The notes beneath the pieces were generated by a model. The model was not told the DNA's origin. It saw only the letters and a program-made list of their open reading frames with translations, and did not search any database. From MGNI01 sp964353875 (GTDB taxonomy: Bacteria > Chloroflexota > Anaerolineae > Anaerolineales > E44-bin32): a stretch of DNA of 53,178 nucleotides. The position numbers and the translations under genes were made by a program. This document shows positions 41,993 through 49,989 of this stretch, piece by piece. Positions within the stretch are counted from its first letter, which is position 1. Each line of letters starts with the position of its first letter. The stretch is taken from assembly GCA_964353875.1 (NCBI GenBank), contig CAYGXU010000010.1, positions 1-53,178 on the forward strand. The letters run 5' to 3'.

Positions 41993-42835
41993 ATGAAACC
42001 TTTTCTTGGCCTTCCTGAACTTAATATTGTGCCTTTGTATTCCCTTCAACCCCATGAATATATTGATGAGTATCGGGTTGAGGAATTAATCCAGGTTTTG
42101 AAACAGGACAATGTTTTACGCAACCCACCAGTCGTTATGCCTTTAGATGAGATGGAAACACAATATGTTGTCCTTGATGGCGCAAGTAGAATGGCTGCCT
42201 TCGACCGGATGGGAAATCCACACATCCTTGTCCAAGTCGTTCGCCAAGGCGAGTGGCCAGTGCTGGTTGAAACATGGCACCATGTTATACTGGGGTCGAA
42301 GATCAGCGAATTGATTACCGCCATCGAACGCCTGAATAGAATCGTTCTCACCCCCCACGGTTTGCATGAAGTCGAACGCCAGCTACAGGAAGGGATCAGG
42401 GCTCCTTTCTTATTGATGGCGGATGGTCGCATCTTTCAGGTGGGCTACCCCAATGATTCACTCGAAACCCAAGTTATTTTTCTCAATGAGTTTGCTAGTA
42501 TCTACAGCCTTAAAGGCCGAGTGGAACGGACAAGCTCCACAATGATTGATCGTTTGAAAGAACTGTATCCGGAATTCAGTTGTCTGATACTCTTGCCAAA
42601 GTTCAGTGTCGAGGAAGTCCTATGCGCCACGAGAGCAGGTCTGTTATTTCCAGCAGGGTTGACTCGCTTTGTCATTACCCCAAGAGTGTTGCGTGTGAAT
42701 TACCCTATTGATTGGCTACGCGCCAATCGACCTATTGAGGAGAAACGTGAGCAATTGTCTCAATGGCTACAAAATGAAATTGCCCGTCGAAAAATCCGTT
42801 TCTATTCTGAATCTACGTTTCTATTTGACGATTGA
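41993..42835 (+). CDS. ParB/sulfiredoxin-fold domain protein
   Basis: A 280-aa protein of unknown function. Residues about 10-80 look like the ParB-N/Srx fold: VPLYSLQPHEYIDEYRVEEL ... NPPVVMP ... VVLDGASRMAAFDRMG. In ParB-like serine kinases (SerK, SbnI) this place carries DGxHR, and the DGASR loop here resembles it, so a small-molecule kinase is conceivable. It has no HTH or C-terminal ParB dimer domain and is not next to parA, so a chromosome-partition role is unlikely. The C-terminal two thirds (YPEFSCLILLPKFSVEEVL, VITPRVLRVNYPIDWLR) resemble SbnI/SerK-type C-terminal regions only loosely. Confidence 0.6.
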   Translation: MKPFLGLPELNIVPLYSLQPHEYIDEYRVEELIQVLKQDNVLRNPPVVMPLDEMETQYVVLDGASRMAAFDRMGNPHILVQVVRQGEWPVLVETWHHVILGSKISELITAIERLNRIVLTPHGLHEVERQLQEGIRAPFLLMADGRIFQVGYPNDSLETQVIFLNEFASIYSLKGRVERTSSTMIDRLKELYPEFSCLILLPKFSVEEVLCATRAGLLFPAGLTRFVITPRVLRVNYPIDWLRANRPIEEKREQLSQWLQNEIARRKIRFYSESTFLFDD

Positions 42836-43376
42836 ATTTAATTGCCTGGTTCCTACTCTCTGACCCTAGATCAAAATGGAGACGCTTTTCTGACGCATCA
42901 TAAGATGAATAAAGCACCACTGCACTTATCCATTGATTTCCCGAAAGGGGCGGTTGTTTTCGGAAAGTGCATTTATTCATTTCAGAACTGTGCTGCTGAT
43001 CAATGCAATTATTTCAAGCTGGGTATATAATCCTTTGGGGAAACCGTATCGAAAGGCCTCGAGAGCGGTTAAATAACCAAGAGATGTTATGGAAAGAATA
43101 GTTTAGCGTATTCATCTAATAATCGACAAGATCGATGGAGCACTCTTTTTGCCATCTTCCCATTATGGGAACAGCAATTGCATCATTGGATGAAATAATC
43201 GAAAAATTGGCGAGTAACTGCAGAGCGGAGCGCAAGCTGAGTATTGTTTAAGATGATTGGGGTTACCTGCAGTTTAATAACTCTAAATGCTAAGCAACCA
43301 TAAGTCATTGACAACAAGCAACTTATTCTGTTAATGGTAAATATCATAGAAAGACGATCGAGATAAGGATAAGCTT
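42836..43376 (+). other. 541-nt non-coding region
   Basis: No gene seen. A nested hairpin GCACTT (42922-42927) / AAGTGC (42965-42970) around CCGAAA (42941-42946) / TTTCGG (42958-42963), followed by ATTTATTCATTT, may be a terminator for the ParB-like gene. An isolated TATAAT lies at 43026-43031. Promoter of the next gene at 43308. Confidence 0.45.
43308..43335 (+). promoter_or_regulatory. Possible promoter of the MalT-like regulator
   Basis: Perfect TTGACA (43308-43313), 16-nt spacer, GTTAAT (43330-43335), a weak -10. Start codon follows at 43377. Confidence 0.4.
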
Positions 43377-46300
43377 GTGAAGATTGACTCGATCATTCGG
43401 CACGCAATTACTCCCCCGGCTTTTGAACAGACCAAGTTACATCGTGAACACTTGGTCGACCTCCTTCACTCTAATGTTCCCAAGAAGATGATTGTGATTG
43501 CCACTCCTCCTGGATACGGCAAAACCACACTTCTCGCAGATTTTACACAAAATACAGAGTTGCCCGTTTGTTGGGTGCGTTTGACCGAAGCCGATCGGGA
43601 TGTGATGAGACTGGCTACAGTGTTGGCAGCTTCATTGCAAAAGCGGTTTCGAAGGTTACGGGGTGAACCGAATTTGGAGAGTTTGGCAAGCGCCTCACCA
43701 GAAGCGCTGGCACGCGCTTTTGCCCTCTTGATTGATGAACGTGTGAGTGAAACTTTTGTTATCGCATTGGATGATGTCCATATTATCAACCAAACAAAAG
43801 AGGTCTTGAGCTTCTTTGAGGCATGGCTTGAAGTGCAGCCTGAGCAAGTTACCCTGATCGCGGCCGGACGTGAGGTGCTCGAAGTCTCATTAGCTAAACT
43901 TATGGCAGAAGGCAACCTGGCTGGCCTGGGCCCCCAGGATTTGGCATTAACTCGAGAGGAATTGCTTAGACTGGCAAAGAAACAAACGGGAGTTGAACTA
44001 TCAGATCGTGAAGCGGAACAACTAATGGAGGAAACACGCGGTTGGGTAACGGGGGTTCTTCTCTCGGGTATCCTATCGCGCAATGTGATGAATGCTTTGG
44101 CTCAGACGACAGGACCTATGGTTTATGAATACCTCGCCTCGGTAGTCCTCAATCGTCAACCGGATGATGTTCGACGTTTTATGCTTGATTCTGCAGTCTT
44201 ACCAGTCATGACTACAGAGGCGTGTGATTATGTATTACGCCGTGATACTAGTAATCGTTTTCTCAGCCGGCTGGTGAGAGAAGGCTATTTTATCATTGCT
44301 AGTGTAGAAAGCCCAAAGACTTATGAGTATCATCCGCAGTTCAGAGAATTCCTCCTGGATGTTCTCGCCAATGTTGATGAGAGTCGCTTGCGTAATCTTC
44401 GCATGAGAGCTGCGAGTTATCTTTCACGCTATGGCAACCTTGAGCACGCAGTTGAATTATATTTCGATACAAAGGCGGAGGCGCATGCAGGGCACTTGGC
44501 AGAGAAGCATGCAGCTCAGATGTTTCGAACTGGCCGCATTCAGACCCTAGAGCGCTGGGCCCACCTTTTGGAGAATAGCGGCGTTAATGCTCCCAAGCTA
44601 TTTCTCTATCTTTCTAAAGCGCAAACGGATAAAGGCGAAATTGATATTGCCGAACAATCACTGGATAAGGCGAGAAAAATGCTCCCGGAGGGTAAAGTGA
44701 CCTCCCTCAGAGCGGAAGTAGAAAACCAACAAGCGATCATTGCTTATCGCCGTGCGGATTATGATGAACTTATCCATATCTCAAAATTAGCACAGGAAGC
44801 AATGCCCAAAAGTGCGAGTCGAGAAATAAAGGCGCTCTGCCTGCGTGTACGTGCGATGGCATCAGGTTATGGCGGGAAAGATTATCGTACAGCGGAGCGG
44901 TTGGCTTCGGATGCTGTTCGCCTATTTGAGAAAAGCCAGGATCGTTATGGGCTAGCTACTGCCCTGGTTGATCTTTCATGGTATCAGTCAGCTTTAGGGG
45001 ATGCCATTCAAGCTCATCGTACAAATGTGAAAGCGCATGAGATCTTGGAGGAGATTGGATCACCCTTGCCACTAGCAACCTCATTTAATAATCTGGCCAT
45101 CGATGCGCACTACCAGGGGCGATATGAAGAGGCGATGAAACTATTCAATCAAGCGATCCGCTATGCACGCCAGGCCGGGAGTCCGGCTCATGAAGCCAAG
45201 ATTCTCTTTGGACAGGCGGACTTATTCAATGATCTGGGTTTAGCCTTGCAAGCAGCTGAGCTCTACGGACAAGGATTGCGGATAGCTGGTGAGTTGGATA
45301 ACCGTTGGTTAATACGGTATGGTTGTGTACAGACCAGTGTTCTTCACCGTCGCCGCGGGAGTGGTGACCTCCCCCATCAATGGCTGAGCAGGGCAGTAGC
45401 TTTGGGTGGGGAAGAGCTGGGATCTCCTGATGTCCATATTCAGATGGCAGCTCTTGAGATGTTCACTTCTCAAGACCGAGCACAAGAAGCGTTAAGGAAG
45501 TTGTATTTTGAAGATCATGCAGCTTTGGATGCCAATCAGAAGACCCTCGTTCTATATTTTTGGGCGAGGGCATATTTCCTGAATGATCAGTTGGATGAAG
45601 CGGAGAAGGTTCTTGATAATTTACTAGACTCGTGTGGAGTGCAAGGGACTGAGCAAATTGTCGCAGCGGAACTTGTCAACGATGAAGCTTTCAGAGAATT
45701 TATACGAAGTCGATTGATAGGGAATCCCGTGATGTCAACCATTCTTCATCGAGTTGAGACGATCCATGCTCTCACTCAACAGTATCAAGGTCCAGGAGAC
45801 GAACAACCAGAAATATCGAGACTTATCTTTACAGCCTTAGGAAGGATGGATATCAGTCTCGGTTCAAACCATCTATCTGAATTAAAACCTCTGGCACGTG
45901 AAATACTCCTTTTCTTAGTAGATAATCATCGTGTCGATCGCGATGTGATTTTGGAGACTTTTTGGCCATACTACCCTCCTGGGCGCCAGGTATCGAATTT
46001 ATACACAGCGATTTATAGTTTGCGCAGAGCAATAGGGAAAGATTCTGTAACCTTGGATGGGTCTGTCTATGGCATCTCACCAGAATTACCGATCGAGTAT
46101 GACGTCGCTCGATTTGAACATGCCGCCTCCGTAGCTGAAGGACTTCCTCAAGGAGACCCGCGACGTTTTTTTGCACTTACCGAGGCGATCAATTCCTATG
46201 GCGGGAAATTCCTGCCCGATTCTACAAGTGAATGGGTCGTAGAGAGACAGCGGGAGTTAGAATTTCACTTTCTTGAGTTGCTCATCGCCCATGCGGAGGA

Positions 46301-46532
46301 GGCATTGGTTCGAAATCAGCCGTTAAGAGCTCTCACCAGCTTACGGAGAGCATTAGTGATCGATGCCTATCGGGACGACATCAATCTACGCTATCTTGAA
46401 ACATTGGGGCTATTAGAGCGCCGTAGCGAAATTGTGGTCCATTATCAACAGTTTGTTCAACTCTTGGCTAATGAGTTAGGTCTGGATCCTCCGGCATCAG
46501 TGCGGGATTTATATGTCAAATTAATCGGATAA
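43377..46532 (+). CDS. MalT-like STAND ATPase regulator with C-terminal BTAD domain
   Basis: Large (1051 aa) signal-transduction ATPase, probably a transcription activator. Order: NACHT/NB-ARC-like ATPase (P-loop ATPPGYGKTTLLADF, Walker B FVIALDDVHII, about 1-290), helical and TPR-like repeats (about 350-800; FNNLAIDAHYQGRYEEAMKLFNQA shortened), an OmpR-like winged helix (about 835-905; REILLFLVDNHRVDRDVIL ... YTAIYSLRRAIG) and a BTAD domain (about 910-1050; SEWVVERQRELEFHFLELL ... ALVIDAYRDDINLRYLETLG). Unlike MalT the DNA-binding end is SARP-type, not LuxR. The start is GTG 43377. Targets unknown; the next genes downstream are a small operon that could be under its control. Confidence 0.88.
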   Translation: MKIDSIIRHAITPPAFEQTKLHREHLVDLLHSNVPKKMIVIATPPGYGKTTLLADFTQNTELPVCWVRLTEADRDVMRLATVLAASLQKRFRRLRGEPNLESLASASPEALARAFALLIDERVSETFVIALDDVHIINQTKEVLSFFEAWLEVQPEQVTLIAAGREVLEVSLAKLMAEGNLAGLGPQDLALTREELLRLAKKQTGVELSDREAEQLMEETRGWVTGVLLSGILSRNVMNALAQTTGPMVYEYLASVVLNRQPDDVRRFMLDSAVLPVMTTEACDYVLRRDTSNRFLSRLVREGYFIIASVESPKTYEYHPQFREFLLDVLANVDESRLRNLRMRAASYLSRYGNLEHAVELYFDTKAEAHAGHLAEKHAAQMFRTGRIQTLERWAHLLENSGVNAPKLFLYLSKAQTDKGEIDIAEQSLDKARKMLPEGKVTSLRAEVENQQAIIAYRRADYDELIHISKLAQEAMPKSASREIKALCLRVRAMASGYGGKDYRTAERLASDAVRLFEKSQDRYGLATALVDLSWYQSALGDAIQAHRTNVKAHEILEEIGSPLPLATSFNNLAIDAHYQGRYEEAMKLFNQAIRYARQAGSPAHEAKILFGQADLFNDLGLALQAAELYGQGLRIAGELDNRWLIRYGCVQTSVLHRRRGSGDLPHQWLSRAVALGGEELGSPDVHIQMAALEMFTSQDRAQEALRKLYFEDHAALDANQKTLVLYFWARAYFLNDQLDEAEKVLDNLLDSCGVQGTEQIVAAELVNDEAFREFIRSRLIGNPVMSTILHRVETIHALTQQYQGPGDEQPEISRLIFTALGRMDISLGSNHLSELKPLAREILLFLVDNHRVDRDVILETFWPYYPPGRQVSNLYTAIYSLRRAIGKDSVTLDGSVYGISPELPIEYDVARFEHAASVAEGLPQGDPRRFFALTEAINSYGGKFLPDSTSEWVVERQRELEFHFLELLIAHAEEALVRNQPLRALTSLRRALVIDAYRDDINLRYLETLGLLERRSEIVVHYQQFVQLLANELGLDPPASVRDLYVKLIG

Positions 46533-46762
46533 ACCTCCTCCTTCTTGCATCTTGCGTATTCATGTTCCTTTCCCTTCAAAATATACGAAAATGCCGGTGT
46601 GAATCCAGATCCATGGTCCATTGTTGAATAGCCTCTAACTGTGGGATTGAAAATTTACAAAGTCTTGCAAATTCGAATTTATGCGTTATACAATCAGCTT
46701 GAGCAGGATCCGTCGACCTCCTCAAACTTAATCTTACAGAATCTAACGAGCTTCGTCGTTAT
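46533..46762 (+). other. Non-coding stretch after the regulator gene
   Basis: Nothing recognisable apart from AT-rich sequence; no terminator was found after the regulator. Confidence 0.4.
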
Positions 46763-46780
46763 ATAGGACTAAAGTCCTAT
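46763..46780 (+). promoter_or_regulatory. Perfect 8-2-8 palindrome, DosR-like box
   Basis: ATAGGACTAAAGTCCTAT. The core GGACTAAAGTCC fits the GGACTWWAGTCC heart of the mycobacterial DosR/DevR hypoxia box. No T-tract follows, so it is not a terminator. A weak promoter TTGATT-16-TAGATT lies just downstream (46788-46815). The regulator that binds is unknown. Confidence 0.55.
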
Positions 46781-46878
46781 CATCCAATTGATTCTAGTTG
46801 CCAGACGTTTAGATTGAGTTGAGGCGATTGTAGTATTCTATGCTTGAGTGGAAGCATAAAGGACAGGAGGTTGCTGAG

Positions 46879-46923
46879 ATGAAAACTCGTTGCCCGCGTG
46901 ATATGGGCTTGTCCGGCGGATAG
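46879..46923 (+). CDS. Possible 14-aa peptide gene
   Basis: ATG 46879 preceded by a perfect AGGAGG at 46865-46870 with 8-nt spacing. The ORF reads MKTRCPRDMGLSGG and stops at TAG 46921. It has one Cys and a C-terminal Gly-Gly. It could be a signal or modified peptide, or a leader peptide for the genes that follow. Against it: short length, and a candidate promoter for the next gene (TTGTCC 46909-46914, 17 nt, CATAAT 46932-46937) overlaps it. Confidence 0.35.
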   Translation: MKTRCPRDMGLSGG

Positions 46924-46937
46924 TTTAGCGCCATAAT
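46909..46937 (+). promoter_or_regulatory. Possible promoter of the 47026-47822 operon
   Basis: TTGTCC (46909-46914), 17 nt, CATAAT (46932-46937). Leader about 80 nt to ATG 47026. Confidence 0.45.
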
Positions 46938-47025
46938 TATTTTGTAATCCCAATTTTGCACAGGGCAGCGGGTTTGGAAGAACCTTCTGCCTTTATTTTA
47001 ATTAAACTAATCTCGGAGGAAGACC

Positions 47026-47319
47026 ATGTCTATGCAAGCTTTGAATCAACTTGTTGCCCGATCGATCATTGACCCAGCTATTGTTCAAGCATTTACATCT
47101 GGTCATATCGCGGACATTCTCGACGATTTAGATTTCTGTGATGAGGTGCGGGGCAAATTGATTGACCTGACGGCGCAAACGTGGGCTGAGTTCGCAGTTT
47201 TGGCATATCGGACAGTGAAGGCTGCGGAAGTGATTCGAACCAGTGTTGAGATTCCATCTCCCGTAGAAGGGCTCTTTCCAGGAGAAAGCGAGTCAATTGG
47301 CAAAGAGTATGCAGCATGA
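47026..47319 (+). CDS. Small helical protein, weakly like NHLP/Os1348-type proteins
   Basis: A 97-aa product with GGAGG 6 nt upstream of ATG 47026. The first 70 residues (ALNQLVARSIIDPAIVQAF ... GHIADILDDLDFCDEVRGKL ... LTAQTWAEFAVLAYRTVKA) look like the short all-helical proteins of the nitrile-hydratase-leader/Os1348 clan, in which a domain of this kind often precedes a modified core; here the tail (SPVEGLFPGESESIGKEYAA) has no Cys, so no classical core is evident. The stop overlaps the next start (ATGA), so the two products are made together. Function unknown. Confidence 0.6.
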   Translation: MSMQALNQLVARSIIDPAIVQAFTSGHIADILDDLDFCDEVRGKLIDLTAQTWAEFAVLAYRTVKAAEVIRTSVEIPSPVEGLFPGESESIGKEYAA

Positions 47320-47822
47320 TCGCAGTTACTCGGGAAGAACGTAATTGGTTTCTAAAGAATATCGCCCTTGGGTTGATTGAATACATGGGCGCGGTTAAAC
47401 CTCCTATACAAGTGGAGCAGATGCTCAATCATCCCCCAGCGATGTATGATTATGACTTTGGCGTTGTGGATATGTACTCCAACTTATGGGATGCGACTTT
47501 CGCGCGACCTCCGAGCAGGCGGGGAAGTATTTTTGTTCGGATTAACCTGCCTTCGGAGCAGAGGCGATACGCTTTGGCTCGAGAGACCTTAAGTGCACTC
47601 ATCACCAGTAAGCAAGGACGAGCTTTGGGTTTAGCGGATCTATTTATGGATAATCTACAAGAATCTGCTGAGTGTTTCGCAAGGTGCCTGCTGGCTCCCG
47701 AATTCATGGTGGAGGCTTATTGGCAAAATGGCGGGAATAAAACAGAGTTCGCTGAAGTCTTTGGTATCCCGCAAGAAGTGGCTGAACGCTGTTGTAATGA
47801 TTGGGCCTTTGTCTTCCAGTGA
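47316..47822 (+). CDS. IrrE/ImmA (M78)-like protein without the catalytic motif
   Basis: A 168-aa product overlapping the previous gene by 4 nt. Its middle follows the M78 pattern: GSIFVRINLPSEQRRYALARETLSAL stands where IrrE/ImmA proteins have INxxLPxxRxRFTLAHELGHxLLH, and NLQESAECFARCLLAPEFMV where they have REANxFAAELLMP; a small C-terminal helix pair (TEFAEVFGIPQEVAERCC) corresponds to LAxxFxVSxxAVxxR. HELGH is replaced by RETLS and the third ligand Glu is also lost, so it should be a binding, not cleaving, member. Function unknown. Confidence 0.6.
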   Translation: MIAVTREERNWFLKNIALGLIEYMGAVKPPIQVEQMLNHPPAMYDYDFGVVDMYSNLWDATFARPPSRRGSIFVRINLPSEQRRYALARETLSALITSKQGRALGLADLFMDNLQESAECFARCLLAPEFMVEAYWQNGGNKTEFAEVFGIPQEVAERCCNDWAFVFQ

Positions 47823-48008
47823 ATGGATTTTTCTGTAAGCTTTTAGAGTACCGTTTATGATGACAATCAGTATTCTCCATCTTCCTACCTGAGCCATTTT
47901 CCCCCAACCGATTGTCGATAATATAAAGACTTTCGGAAACGTGTCAATCAATTCCAATTTACTTTGGCATCAATATTGCATGGTCCTGCATAAAAAAATG
48001 ATCAAAGG

Positions 48009-48014
48009 TATAAT
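48009..48014 (+). promoter_or_regulatory. Possible -10 of the PD40 protein gene
   Basis: Perfect TATAAT (48009-48014), no clear -35. If used, the transcript starts near 48021 and excludes the upstream start codons of the long reading frame. Confidence 0.4.
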
Positions 48015-48048
48015 GCCGGCCGTATATTGTGCGGGTAGAGTATTGAAT

Positions 48049-49989
48049 GTGAATAATAAAATTCATCAACTTCCCCATTTTCGTATCTCACCAACCAGAA
48101 GACGGGGGATGGGGCAACCAAAGTGGATTGTGACTGCACTTGCTATTTTATGTGTGGTGATCATTAGTTGGATGGCGTTGAATTATGAAGGCTTTATCCA
48201 AACAAATTTACCTACACAGACATCCCTTTTTACGCCCATTGTTCAGCGATTAACCTCCACCCCTAGTCCAAGCGCAAGTCCGCTACCTGCAGTTACTTTC
48301 CCAGTAGTGGAAGTACACCAAACGCCAATTTCGCAGCAAACAACTTCTTCAGGATCTCTGTTATATGCAGCCCGTTCAGGTGGTTATTCTCATTTATGGC
48401 TATACCGCCCTGGCGAGATTACGCCTATACAAATTACTAATGGCAATTGGGATGACCGTGACCCCGCCCTTTCTCCGCAGGGAAAACAAATTGCTTTTTC
48501 CTCCAGGCAAGGAGGAAATTGGGATCTCTATCTGCTTGACGTCAGCACAGGTGAAACTCGGCGCCTGACCGCGACCTTGGGGTATGAAGGGCAACCATCC
48601 TGGTCCCCTGACGGTCAATGGTTGACATATGCGGCTTATTATGAAGGGAATTTTGATATCTGGCTTCTTCCCGTGAGTAGCGAGAGTGAGCCAATTCGCT
48701 TGACAAGCAATCCTGCCGTCGAGCATTCGCCTATTTGGAGCTCGGATGGGCGCAGGATTATCTTTGTTTCGAATCGAGATGGAAATTTCGATCTTTTCTT
48801 GGCAGACCTAGACAAGGTTGAAGATCGCTTATCGAATCTGACCCAGACATCAAATGCATCTGAATCTAGCCCGGATTTCTCTTCGGATGGTATGCGCGTC
48901 GCCTATTGTTATAAGGAAAATGGTGTTAATTGGATCATGGTCCTGGATTTGCAGGAACCCGGTCAACCTCCGATGAAGATCGGACAAGGGATATTTCCCT
49001 CATGGTCAGGAGGCGATGAAGCCATTGCCGCCGTTCAAACATTAGCTTATCAGAGCTATTTGGTGGGTTATAGCATAAATGGAGGAAGAGTTCCTCCACT
49101 GGGAATTTCCATTAATAGCATGATGACTGGCTTAGATTGGTCCTCTGAGAATATTCTTTTTGAGGGCTCATTAGCACTGGGAGGGGCCGCTCCTGCAGAT
49201 ATGTTATATGAACCGATAATTAGCGAACCGCAGGTTCAAGGGGGACGCCTTTCGCTCATTCCTTTGGAGAATGTCTCTGCACCGCGACCAGTACTCTCCG
49301 ATGCGGTTAATGAAGCCTTCAGCAGCTTAAAAGAGAGAGTGAGCGATGAAATCGGTTGGGATTTTCTTGCGAATTTGGATAATGCATTTGTAGGGATTAA
49401 TGATCCGCTGCCGCCCGGTTTTGCGTATAACGATTGGCTATATACCGGCAGGGCGATTGCAATTAGTGAAATGATCGTGCGTGCCGGTTGGGTTGAAGTC
49501 TTTCGTGAGGATATCTCTGGAGATACTTACTGGCGGCTGTTTGTGCGGACGCGTTTCCAAGATGGGACACAAGGTGAACCGCTAAGAGATTATACTTGGG
49601 ATTTCCAGCCAAGATTCGAAGGCGATGCAAGTGCCTATGATCAGGGAGGTTCTTATCGGTTAACTATTCCAGAAGGTTATTATGTTGATTTCACGAGTAT
49701 TGCTGCGGACTATGGGTTTCTTCGCCAAGCAGCACTCCCGAACTGGAGGACATATTATGCCGGAGCACATTATACAGAATTTGCGATGATGGATGGACTT
49801 CGTTGGGAGGAGGCAATGCTCCAGCTCTATCCCGCCTTTGCCATTCAAACTCCAACGCCCTTTTGCACGCCGACTTCTACTCCCACAAGGACACCTCGAC
49901 CCACCGCAACGCCATGGTGGTTGAAATGGCAGACTCCTACATCCACGCCAACACCCACTTCTATGGCGACAACGACTTCGATGCCATGA
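48049..49989 (+). CDS. Membrane-anchored PD40/TolB-like beta-propeller protein
   Basis: About 646 aa. A single membrane helix (WIVTALAILCVVIISWMAL) is followed by a Thr/Pro/Ser linker, a TolB-like propeller of PD40 repeats (DPALSPQGKQIAFSS, GQPSWSPDGQWLTYAA, HSPIWSSDGRRIIFVS, SSPDFSSDGMRVAYC), and a further domain of unknown fold (LPPGFAYNDWLYTGRAIAISEMI ... YWRLFVRTRFQDG), ending in a Thr/Pro-rich tail. Start GTG 48049 is chosen to lie after the -10; the frame is open back to 47941. Overlaps the M23 gene by ATGA, so the two are coupled and probably work at the cell surface together. Confidence 0.8.
   Translation: MNNKIHQLPHFRISPTRRRGMGQPKWIVTALAILCVVIISWMALNYEGFIQTNLPTQTSLFTPIVQRLTSTPSPSASPLPAVTFPVVEVHQTPISQQTTSSGSLLYAARSGGYSHLWLYRPGEITPIQITNGNWDDRDPALSPQGKQIAFSSRQGGNWDLYLLDVSTGETRRLTATLGYEGQPSWSPDGQWLTYAAYYEGNFDIWLLPVSSESEPIRLTSNPAVEHSPIWSSDGRRIIFVSNRDGNFDLFLADLDKVEDRLSNLTQTSNASESSPDFSSDGMRVAYCYKENGVNWIMVLDLQEPGQPPMKIGQGIFPSWSGGDEAIAAVQTLAYQSYLVGYSINGGRVPPLGISINSMMTGLDWSSENILFEGSLALGGAAPADMLYEPIISEPQVQGGRLSLIPLENVSAPRPVLSDAVNEAFSSLKERVSDEIGWDFLANLDNAFVGINDPLPPGFAYNDWLYTGRAIAISEMIVRAGWVEVFREDISGDTYWRLFVRTRFQDGTQGEPLRDYTWDFQPRFEGDASAYDQGGSYRLTIPEGYYVDFTSIAADYGFLRQAALPNWRTYYAGAHYTEFAMMDGLRWEEAMLQLYPAFAIQTPTPFCTPTSTPTRTPRPTATPWWLKWQTPTSTPTPTSMATTTSMP

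Noticed and set aside
42836..43376. Small gene in the 541-nt gap (62-codon frame at 42842)
   Set aside because: No ribosome-binding site, no recognisable domain, and it overlaps a hairpin likely to be a terminator.
43466..44083. Minus-strand frame inside the MalT-like gene
   Set aside because: Ser/Arg-rich shadow of the ATPase domain with no recognisable domain.
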